From assembly GCA_040954595.2 (NCBI GenBank), contig CM082598.2:7006001-7070000 (forward strand): a DNA stretch of 64,000 nucleotides. Reading direction: 5' to 3'. Numbering within the stretch: the stretch's first letter is position 1; each line of letters starts with the position of its first letter. Shown piece by piece: positions 12,151-22,129 of this stretch. The notes under the pieces were generated by a model. It worked only from the letters and a program-made list of their open reading frames with translations. It did not search any database and had not been told where the DNA came from. Made by a program: the position numbers and the translations under genes. This DNA is from Balanoglossus misakiensis. Lineage: Eukaryota; Hemichordata.

Positions 12151-14487
12151 TAGATATGCATCTTGTTAAAAAGCCCAACAGTCATGATTTTGTTCACATG
12201 AGTACTACTGCTGCCAGGACATAACCCAAATCTTTTGATAATTTTGGCAATGACCTTTGATCTACTATCCCATGCCTTGGCATGTACAGCAGATACAGCC
12301 TTCAAATTTGGTGTTCTCAATTGACTGTGCGGTTCAATGTTTGACAATAATATCATTAGTGGTCATGTGGCTTTGGATTTTTGAAAAATATCATAAAAAA
12401 ATTTCAAAAATCTATTTCTAATCAAGTTTTCAAGTAAATTGTGATTGGATAAACCTTGCTGGAGCCAAATTGGATTTTCTGATCTCCGATAAAAGACTAA
12501 AATTTCCTATTTCTAGCGTGCTCATTGAAACCACACAAATTCTTTTTTATGGATACGAGTCACCATATGACCAGAATATATCACAATTATTAGACTACTT
12601 TCACATGTTCTTTGATCAAGATTTTACAAAACTTGATTAAACAATTTGTTTGCGACTCTCGCATGTCCTTTGATCCAGTAATTCAAGAACTTATTTAATT
12701 TGGATATGCCTCTTGTTAAAAAGCACAACAGTCATGATTTTGTTCACATGAGTACTACTGCTGCCAGGACATAACCCAAATATTTTGATAGTTTTGGCAA
12801 TGACCTTTGATCTATTATCCCATGCCTTGGCATGTACAGCAGATATAGCCTTCAAATTTGGTGGACTGGAACACCTAATGAAGTATTAAATTTTCACACA
12901 ATAATTATGTACATAAGCTATTTCAAGTTAACCAATAGAGCTTAGAAGTCTGTTTTCTGTTGGACACAGCTCAGTTTGATATCAAAATTTGTTAGCACAA
13001 ATTTGCGTGACCACTGGCTTACTTACCATTTCTCAGCATCCATAACAGATACAGCCTTTGTTTTCTCTTGGAACTATGCTAACCACTTTGGTCCCTCCAA
13101 TGCTGCTTTTAGTTTTAATTGTCTTGTTCATGGCGGCCATATTGGATTTTCGGATAACCTTTAAAAGGTGACATTTTTTTCAAAAACTACAGGGCCAATC
13201 AAGTTTTAATTGACTGTGCGGTTCAATGTTTGACAATAATATCGTCAGTGGTCATGTGGCTTTGGATTTTTGAAAAATATCATAAAAAAATCAAAAAATC
13301 TATTTCTAATCAAGTTTTCAAGTAAATTGTGATTGGGTAAACCTTATTGGAGCCAAATTGGATTTTCTGATCTCCGATAAAAGACTAACATTTTCTATTT
13401 CTAGCGTGCTCGTTGAAACCACACAAATTCTTTTTATGGATATGAGTCACCATAGGACCAGAATATATCAAAATTATTAGACTACTTTCAGATGTTCTTT
13501 GATCAAATTTTTACAAAACTTGATTAAACAACTTGTTTGCGACTCTCGCATGTCCTTTGATCCAGTAATTCGAGAACTTATTTTATGTGGATATGCCTCT
13601 TGTTAAACAGCTCAACTGTCATGATTTTGTTCACATGAGTACTACTGCTGCCAGGACATAACCCAAATCTTTTGATAATTTTGGCAATGACCTTTGATCT
13701 ACTATCCCATGCCTTGGCATGTACAGCAGATACAGCCTTCAAATTTGGTGGACTGGAACACCTAATGAAGTATTAAACTTTCACACATAATTATGTACAT
13801 AAGCTATTTCAAATTAACCAATAGAGCTTAGAAGTCTGTTTTCTGTTGGACACAGCTCAGTTTGATATCAAAATTTGTTGGCCCAAATTTGCATGACCTC
13901 TGGCTTACTTACCATTTCTCAGCATCCATAACGGATACAGCCTTTGCTTTCTGTTGGAACCATACTAACCACGTTGGTCCCGCCAATGCTGCTTTTAGTT
14001 GTAATTGTCTTGTTCATGGCGGCCATATTGGATTTTCGGATAACCTTTAAAAGGTGACATTTTTTTTCAAAAACTACAGGGCCAATCAAGATCAAATTGA
14101 CTGTGCGGTTCAATGTTTGACAATAATATCGTTAGTGGTCATGTGGCTTTGGATTTTTGAAAAATGGAATAAAAAAATTTGAAAACATTTATTTCTAATC
14201 AAGTTTTCAAGTAAAATGTGATTGGGTAAACCTTATTGGAGCCAAATTGGATTTTCTGATCTCCGATAAAAGACTAAAATTTCCTATTTCTAGCGTGCTC
14301 ATTGAAACCACACAAATTCTTTTTATGGATATGAGTCACCGTAGGACCAGAATATATCATAATGATTAGACTACTTCCACATGTTCTTTGATCCAGTAAT
14401 TCCAGAACTTATTTTATGTGGATATGCCTCTTGTTAAAAAGCACAACAGTCATGATTTTGTTCACATGAGTACTACTGCTGCCAGGA
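12151..14487. repeat. R1 repeat units, moderately diverged
   Basis: R1 anchors recur at about 12195, 12744, 13629 and 14460 with intact GGCGGCCATATTGGATTTTCGG blocks near 13131 and 14017. Units differ from each other and from 1-8 kb by scattered substitutions, and the unit at 12195 carries an internal deletion that joins TTTGGTG directly to a later part of the repeat. Confidence 0.8.
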
Positions 14488-15106
14488 CACTTTAAAAGTT
14501 GACTTTTTTCAAAAATTACAAGGCCAATAAAGTTCTAATTTACTGTGGGGTTCCAATTTTTTCAATAATAATGTTAGTGGTCATGTGACTTTGGATTTAT
14601 TATGGATTTTTGAAAAATCTCGTTAAAATGTCAAAAATCTTTTTCTACTTAAGTTTTCAAGTGAATTGTGATTGGTTCAACCTTATTGGATAAAACTTTT
14701 GTATGGATACGAGTCGCCATATGACCAGAATACATGTTTTTGATCCAGTTTTCTCAGAACTTGATTATACAAAATTTTGACAACTACACATTTCCTTTGA
14801 TCCAGTGTTTTCTGAACTTAATTGTACGTGGATACGATTCTTGTTAAAAAGCACAACAGTCATGATTTTGTTTACATGAGTACTACTGCTGCCGGAACAT
14901 AACCTAATTTTTTGATAATTTTGGCAATGACCTTTTATCTACTTTCCCATAACCTGGCATGCACAGCAGATGCATGTTTCAAATTTAGAGGACTGGAACA
15001 CCTAATGAAGTACTTTACCATTTCTTGGCATCCACAACAGATACAGCCTTTGCTTTCTTTTGAAACCATGCTAACCAGTTTAGCCCCTGCAATGCTGCTT
15101 GTAAGT
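14488..15106. repeat. Decayed R1 copies left of the piggyBac insertion
   Basis: R1 blocks can still be followed (TGATTTTGTTTACATGAGTA near 14867; GCAGATGCATGTTTC near 14965), but with many substitutions and deletions. The block ends CAATGCTGCTTGTAAGTTTAA at the piggyBac target site. Confidence 0.75.
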
Positions 15107-15110
15107 TTAA

Positions 15111-16610
15111 CACTTTCACTGCGTAGTTAATATATGCTAATGTATTCCTGTGCGTAGTTTCCTATGGTAAATTTAACTAATAAACAATGTTTTACTTTAC
15201 CATCTCTCTCTCTTGTAATATGAAAGTATATGCAATGATATTTCCAGCAAGTATATTTTATAAGACAACCAACATAATAAAACTGAAAAATGGTCACATG
15301 ACCATTAATTGGTCATGTGACACTGGCGGCCATAATGGATTTCTGTCGAAATATGGTAAAAACAACAGATATTGTAATATAAGTGACTGAAATTCTGTAT
15401 TTAATTCATTGTATCACAGCTGACAGACAAAAATAGTCAAAAACAACTTCCCCCTGTATAAAAGGGAATAACAAGTGACTTTTGAGCAAGAAATTTGATC
15501 AAATTTATTAATGGACCATAAAAAGAATTATCAAATCATGCCCACCATTTACATGTATACATGTTTAAAATCTGAGAAAGAAATAGAGTTTATTAGTGAA
15601 AAGGTGAATGATTGAATTTGTAAATAAATAATAATAATAAAATAAATTCATTAAGTAATTTATTACATGCTCTACGATTTAATGAATTGCAAGTTGAAGA
15701 AATCAAGATTGGTAAATATGAATATACACACATTTAAAAAAAAAATTCATTAGCATAGTACTGTTTTGGCAATTCATTTCAAATGGATATAATACTCTGA
15801 CAACATAGACTTCTGGCAAAGTCCCATCATGATTTGCAAAGAAACCTACGCCTTCATTTAATTCAGTGAAGTAGGCATCTAGCGAAATCTTGACCGGAAG
15901 GGCAACTCATCAATTGCAGGGTTGTCAAAAAATTGTGCGGTGTACATATCAGTTTGCTCTGACAATGACATCAACTCAAACACATCAGCACGAAAGAACA
16001 GCTGAAAAAAGTCAACGGGTGCAAAGTCATCAGTGTCAACTAATAAACCTTAGCGATGATCGTATACAGATAACCAGTCCGGTGTGTAATTGTCATTTAC
16101 GTCATACAAAACCCACCGCGTGTCACCATTAACGTTACGACGTCTGAGAACATGGCAAAAACCCTCCCTCTCTATCTGTCTCTACTCTGTTTTCTCCGTG
16201 TCTGGCTTCTATTTCTGGTTCTATGATGTTGTTGTCCGTAATTTGGCTTCCGCTATCGCTATGATCGCTGTCACTATCCTGAAAGACTTGTTCAAGAACT
16301 TCGTCGGCATCAAACTTTGCCCATGTCGCCATTTTTAAATACCAAGTGAATGAAAAAATATGATCGGGGTGACCTAAAATCAGCTGTATAAGGAAACCCT
16401 TTGATGACAAAATCGACTTGATTGTTTACAATACATATGCGCATGCTCAATTAGGGTTGACCCCTGTCCTATATAAAGTCATACAAAATGAGTAAGTAAG
16501 CAACGAACATAAAATAGAACAGACCAAGTAACGGACGCGATCTTGGCGCATTTATGCGCCTCCCGCATTCTGACTGCCGGCGCAGAAAACGCCCTCCCGC
16601 AGCGAAAGTG
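15111..16610. mobile_element. piggyBac-like DNA transposon, defective (1,500 bp)
   Basis: TTAA flanks both ends (15107-15110 and 16611-16614). The termini are inverted: CACTTTCACTGCG at the left and, read inward from the right, CACTTTCGCTGCG. Joining the flanks at one TTAA recreates the R1 text seen elsewhere (GCTGCTTTTAGTTTTAATTG). A TTAA target with short TIRs is diagnostic of piggyBac. The minus strand carries a degraded N-terminal part of a transposase (separate entry). The left half (15130-15850) is AT-rich, and the catalytic DDE region was not found, so the copy is not autonomous. Confidence 0.88.
15858..16332 (-). pseudogene. piggyBac transposase N-terminal fragment, frameshifted
   Basis: Reading from ATG at 16332 the peptide starts MATWAKFDADEVLEQVF and continues with an acidic DSDSDHSDSGS stretch typical of piggyBac N-termini, ending after 65 codons. 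In another frame from about 16127 the sequence reads WVLYDVNDNYTPDW, then a TAA, then DFAPVDFFQLFFRADVFELM, which resembles the segment of piggyBac transposases that precedes the catalytic domain, then a TAG near 15880. At least one frameshift and two stops are present, and the DDD catalytic core is missing. It lies within an element with TTAA ends, which supports the family call. Not functional. Confidence 0.75.
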
Positions 16611-16614
16611 TTAA

Positions 16615-19520
16615 TTGTCTTCTTCATGACGGCCATATTGGATTTTCTGATAATTTCTACAAGTTGACATTTATTTTCAAAACTGCAGGGCAAATCAATT
16701 ACTAATTGACTGTCTGGTTCAAAGTTTGACAATAATATCATTAGTGGTCATGTGACTTTTGATGCCTTATTGGATTTTTGAAAATCTCATTAAAATTGTC
16801 ATTTTTTTATCTAATCAAGTTTTCAAGTGAATTTTGATTGGTTAAATCTCATTGGAGCCAAATAAGATGTTCTAAACTCCGATTAAAAACTAAATTTTCC
16901 TATTTTAGCCTATGCATTGATTGCATACAAATTCCTTTAATGGATACGAGTCACCATAAGACTAGAATATGTTACAATTTTTTGGCAACTTTCACATGTC
17001 CTTTGATCCAACCTTTTTCAACACCTAATAATACAAATTTTTGGCAACTTTCATTTGTCTTTTGATCCAGATCTTTCAGAACTTAATGAAAGCTTATTGA
17101 AGCCAAATTGGATTTTATGAATTCTGATTAAAAACTAACATTTCCTTATTCTGGGCTACTCATTGATTGCACACCAATTCTTTTTATAGATACGAGTCTT
17201 CATATGACCAGAATACATTGCATTTTTTTTGGCAACTTTCGCATGTATTTTGATCCAGTTTTATTTCAGAACTTAATTATTCGTGGATGTGCCTCTTGTT
17301 GAAAAGCACAACAGTGATGATTTTTGTCACATTAATATTACTGCTGCCAGGACATTACCCAAATATTTTGATAATTTTGGCATTGAACTTCGTTCAACAT
17401 TTGGCACCTGTTTTCTTTTCTGAATATCTTATTGCGGCAAGACTAGTAGCACTAGAGGTTTGGTTTTGATGTATATGGACAAGTATGGGACTTAGGTATT
17501 TTTGTTACATTTGGAATCCACTGGACCAATGTTGACCTTATTAAATATGTGCATATCTAATGCTGAGCTTACCCACATTGTTACAGGTTGAATTTTTTAT
17601 GAACATGCTCTACTATTGGACTTAATTTTTTTGCTGAATTTCTTGACCAATGATAATCTTATAAATATGTGCTTACGTAATTGTAGACTAGACAATGAAG
17701 CTTTGAGTCTTGGTTTCCTTGAACATTGACCACTATGCAATCAAAATTTTTTTTGATGGCTTTTGTTACTTTTAACCTATTTTTCCATGCCTTGGCATGC
17801 ACAGCAGATAACGCCTTAAAATTTTGAAGGCTGGAGCGCCTAATAACCAGGTTAACCAATAGAGCCAGAAGTCTTGTTTTTCATTTTACACTGATCATTT
17901 TGGAAGAAAATATTGTTGACAATTTTGGGTGAGCTCTTGGTGACCTTTGATCAACTTTCCTATAAACATAGCAGATACAGCATTGGCACTCTCTGGTATC
18001 CATAGGAACTGCTTAGACCTAGCCAATGTTGGTTGCACCTTAATTTTTTTTAATTAATTGACCATATGCACCCCTTGACCCACAGTACGTTGTGTTGGGC
18101 TGGCTTGCCACATTAATGCTATCATTAGGGGCACAAGCCAGGCCAGGTAGATCTGGAAAACCGCAGCACCTATGGGGCTGAAACTTGGTATGGTGATAGG
18201 GGCCAATGAGTAGACCTACAGGGGCCGTGAATATTTAATTAGTCACGTGACCTGGCGGCCATATTGGATTTTCCGAAAACCGTTAAATGACTCCTCAAAA
18301 ACTACTGTGCCAATCGAGTTCAAATTTTGTGTGCAGGTAGCCTACCTTCTGTCCATAATTTTACCCCATTGAAATCATGATGTCAAATATAAAGTTTTTT
18401 TGCTACAATTTTTTTTCTGAAAAACTACTTAAAACTTGAAAAATCTTCTTCTCCAGAAGCAGTGATCGCCGAGTTATGGGATTCGGGGTATGCGGTCACC
18501 TAACCTATGTCTTTCAAGTTTGCGAAGTGCACTGTGATTGGTCGATCATTATGGCGGCCATATTGGATTTCCTGAAAACCATTGAAAATGTAAATTCCGT
18601 TTTATAGCCAAAATGTTGACACCACGGAAATTATTTTTGTGGATATAAGTCATCATATGACCGGAACTTGTCACAATTTTGGGGGGCAATTTTCACATGA
18701 CCTTTGACCCAGTTTTAAACCAACTAATTATATATGCATATTCCCCATACCTCCTCTTGTAAAAGCACTACAGTCATGAATTTTGTGGACATGGTTACCA
18801 ATGCTGTCAGGACATGACACAACTATTTTGGCAATGACCTTTGACCTATTTCTGAAACATCATTTTTCTGCATATCTAAATCCAGGCTAACCAATAGGGC
18901 TCCAGGTCTGGTTTTTGTTGGACATGGCCCACTATGGGGTCAAACTTTTATGCCCAAATTTTGGGTGACCTTTGACCTACTTTCCCATATCTCAGCATCC
19001 AGAGCAGTTACAGTCCTGGCTATTGGGGGATTGACCACCTAATAGAGTCTTACACAATACCTCATTAATTATGTGCATATCTTATTCCAAGCTAACCAAC
19101 AGGGCTAGAGGTTTGGTTTTTGTTGGTTAAGGACATGTGTGGTGTCAAAATGTTTTGCTCAAATTTTGGTGACCTCAGGTGACCTTTGACCTTCTTCCCT
19201 ATATCTCGGCATCCAGACAGGATAGAGCCTTGGCTTTTGGAGGGATTGAACACCTTTTGGAGTCTTTTATGTTACCTCATTAATTATGCACATATCTAAT
19301 TCCAGGCTAACCAATAGGGCTAGAGGTTTGTTTTTTTGTTGGTCATGGACAAGTATGGTGTCAAAATGTTTTGCCCAAATTTGGGTGAACTCAGGTGACC
19401 TTTGACCTACTTTCCCATATCTTGGTATCCACAGCAGATACAGCTTTGGGATTCGCCGGTTACCATGGGAACCGTTTGTGCCCCACCAACGCTGCTTGCA
19501 GCTTTAATTATCATTGATTT
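16615..19520. repeat. Old, decayed R1 sequence with ~210-bp internal periodicity
   Basis: GGCGGCCATATTGGATTT-like blocks appear near 16630, 18252 and 18552. From 18.8 to 19.5 kb a shorter unit is visible: GCTAACCAATAGGGCT near 18887, GCTAACCAACAGGGCTAGAGG near 19094 and GCTAACCAATAGGGCTAGAGG near 19306, each followed by GTTTTTGTTGG and then TGACCTTTGACC. The spacing is about 206-212 bp. This looks like the ancestral monomer from which the 805/894-bp units to the left were assembled. No coding sequence seen. Confidence 0.75.
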
Positions 19521-19559
19521 CATGTATTTAATTCTTTCATTCTTTTTTCTTCTGTAGGT

Positions 19560-19640
19560 CCCACCGGTACTCTTCTTCTTCTCTCTCTCTTTCTTTCTTT
19601 CTTTCTCTTTTTTCTCTCTTCTCTTTTTTTTCCCTGTAGG
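19560..19640. repeat. CT-rich low-complexity tract
   Basis: Runs of CTTCTT, CTCTCT and TTTCTTTC ending in TTCCCTGTAGG. A similar T/C tract ending in CCTGTAGGG recurs at about 19972-20006, marking the start of the second minisatellite block. Confidence 0.85.
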
Positions 19641-20240
19641 CCCCAATGGTAACACCATAATCAACCTACTAACGTAAAATTTGATGGATAAGTGGAGCGG
19701 AGTGTCAACCATAGTCAACCTACTAATATAAACTTTGATGGATGGATGGAGCGGAGCGTCAACCATAGTCAACCTACTAATATTAAACTTTGATGGATGG
19801 ATGGAGCGGAGCGTCAACCATAGTCAACCTACTAAATATAAACTTTGATGGATGGATGGGGTGGAGCGTCAACCATAGTCAACCTGCTAAAATATAAACT
19901 TTGATGGATGGATGGGCCCATGGAGCATCAACTTAAACGATGGAGAAGTGGAAGGATGGAGAAGAAGAGTTTTTTTTCTCTTTTTTCTCTTTTTTTTCCT
20001 GTAGGGCTCACTGGTAACACCATAATCAACCTACTAACGTAAAATTTGATGGATGGATGGATGGAGCGGAGTGTCAACCATAGTCAACCTACTAATATTA
20101 AACTTGGATGGATGGATGGGGTGGAGCGTCAACCATAGTCAACCTGCTAAAATATAAACTTTGAAGAATGGATGGTGCCGTGGAGCGTCAACTTAAAGGA
20201 TGGAGAAGTGGAAGGATTGAGAAGTGGAGTTTCAACATAA
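19641..20240. repeat. ~55-bp minisatellite in two blocks
   Basis: Units contain CATAGTCAACCTACTAATAT followed by TTTGATGGATGGATGGAGCG and a GCGTCAA ending. About five units lie at 19650-19925 and about three at 20010-20190, each block starting after the CCTGTAGG tract and ending in CATCAACTTAAA or CGTCAACTTAAA plus a GGATGGAGAAGTGG stretch. So the whole block (tract plus array) was itself duplicated. An apparent 136-codon minus-strand ORF over this region is low-complexity and not credible. Confidence 0.85.
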
Positions 20241-20960
20241 TAAACCTATTGACCGAAATTATGAGGTAGAGTTATATAGGAGTACAAAATGAAGTGATCA
20301 TAATATAAAACTTAATAGTCCAATAAATCAGGTTAATAATTGGTAGTGATTACTTATGCTAAAATAAGGTTAACAGCAATGGCTTTGTGCAGGGTATGAT
20401 AATAGGTTCATAAATGTGTATGGTTTAATGAAGGCGAACAAATATGAATGGTTTAATAAAAGGGTTACAAATGTGATGACGGCTTATGGTAAAATTTGAG
20501 TGTACACAGGTTATAAAGGAGTAACAGAGGTTGCTTGTATGAAGGGAATGATTATAGGGTAACAAATGTGACTGGTATAAAAGGGTATAATAATGGGTTT
20601 ATAATATGATGATGGCTTGTGTACACAGGTTATAATGGGTATATGAATGAGAAGGGTATAATAAATGGTGATAACTGTGTCGGGTTTAATAAAGGTAACA
20701 ATCATGGAAGGGTATAATAACGATTAATAATTGCGGTGATGGCTTATGGTGATATTAAGTATACAAGGGTGTTAATATTGATGATGATGACAGAGGTATA
20801 ATAATGATATAACATTAAATACAAGGGTGTTAATATTGATGATGATGACAGAGGTATAATAATGATATAACATTAAATAAGTGTCCAGGGTCTAATAATC
20901 ATGTTGGTTCATTCATTGGTTAATGTGTATATTTTATGAATAACATGCTATTATTTCTCA
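20241..20960. repeat. AT-rich degenerate tandem sequence
   Basis: Loose repeats of GGTATAATAATGG, GGTTATAAxGG and GCTTATGGT. A clear 58-bp direct duplication lies at 20763-20878 (ACAAGGGTGTTAATATTGAT at 20763 and 20821). No gene seen. Confidence 0.7.
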
Positions 20961-21889
20961 GATAGATAATACTCGTCAGCATCGTTATTCGGTGGAATTT
21001 CTCTCAACGGTACCCGTGATCGTATTCGCGCATCAACACATTGTACGCGACAGACAGGCAGAAAATGTTAGGTTAGCTAAACCTCCCCACCCCATCCAAA
21101 TTCCAAATTTAGCTTAGATCATGGGGTGAGAGGAGGAGAGGACAGTTTTTTTTCCTCTTTTGTAACTGGTCTGAGGTTTTTAACTGCCCTTTAGGCGCGT
21201 AAATAAGATATGTAATCATACAAGTAGTTATCTTGCTTTATTTTAAAACAATTATGATAGAGCTCTGCGAGATTATGTACACGATAGTGTGTTATATAAT
21301 GCTAAGGTAAAAGTAAACTTAACCCACTAACCCATCACTCTATTGTGTGCATAATTTGCAGATGCTATTTTCACTGGCCCATTGTCACAGTTCAACAACA
21401 TGACACCTTGTTTCAAAAACAGCAGAAACTATTTTTATTAATTTCTTTCAGGTTAACTACATGACACATTGTTTCAAATTGGCCTGCAAGATATACTACT
21501 TGAACCTCCAGCCCCCTCCCCCCCCCCAAAAAAAAAAAAAAAAATTAGGGATTAATCAATCGCTATATTATGAACATTCACATGAAAATTATGCAACCAA
21601 ATTAGAGGTATTCTGGAGGCGTCTTCTGATGTCAGGTGGTTCAAATCCACCAATACCTAAGCTGGAAACATAACTTTTCATTGGTGTTCATATATGGCGA
21701 ATAAAACATGCATATTCATATTCTCAAATTTCAGAAATGAACAAATTGAAGTAGATTCTTTTCGATATGCCATTATAAAGCAACTTTAATCCTATTTTAC
21801 CCACTTTACTCCAAATGTTGTGTTTAAATTGCCCACAAGTAAGTCTTTTCTTATCTGCATGTATTGTTAACGTTTCCCGCAAAGTGTAT
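20961..21889. other. Intergenic sequence with poly(C)-poly(A) tract
   Basis: Mostly unique AT-rich sequence. A C-rich tract followed by about 18 A's lies near 21508-21545. A short plus-strand ORF (21461-21673) spans that tract and is probably not coding. A tRNA-like fold is noted separately at 21606-21658. Confidence 0.5.
21606..21658 (+). other. tRNA-like fold lacking D and anticodon arms
   Basis: AGGTATT (21606-21612) pairs perfectly with AATACCT (21652-21658). Directly 5' of the latter is a perfect T-arm: GGTGG, 7-nt loop TTCAAAT, CCACC (21635-21651), and GGTTCAAATCC matches a Pol III B-box. The 22 nt between cannot form a normal anticodon arm. It may be a tRNA remnant, a SINE head, or chance. 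Not called as a tRNA gene. Confidence 0.3.
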
Positions 21890-22100
21890 AACTGCATGTC
21901 TTGTGATCAGTATTGTGACATCTAAGAAGAACGGGAACTGGTCAGAGAACTGGGATATGGGAGCTGACAAACTGAGTTGTTGGAAATTCAAGGAGACTAA
22001 TTAGCACTTTTCCAAATTCTCTTGAACTCTGACAAGGAGCTAAACAAGGCACCAAACGGAAAGGTCATTCTGTCACATAAAGTCATTTTCAAGTGGTTAA
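21890..22100. repeat. Diverged flanking repeat at left edge of the satellite
   Basis: Contains GAGAACTGGGATATGGGAGC, GACAAACTGAGTTGTTGG, GAGCTAAACAAGGCACC and GTCATTCTGTCACATAAAG in that order. The same order of related motifs recurs to the right of the satellite at 57735-58150, so the satellite is bracketed by copies of one older repeat. Confidence 0.55.
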
Positions 22101-22129
22101 AGGATCGAGGGTTCGAACACTGGTATGGT

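Noticed and set aside
15890-16132. 80-codon plus-strand ORF
   Set aside because: Antisense shadow of the degraded piggyBac transposase, which is on the minus strand.
19407-19817. 136-codon minus-strand ORF with Lys/Glu runs
   Set aside because: It spans a CT tract and a minisatellite; no domain and not conserved between the two repeat blocks.
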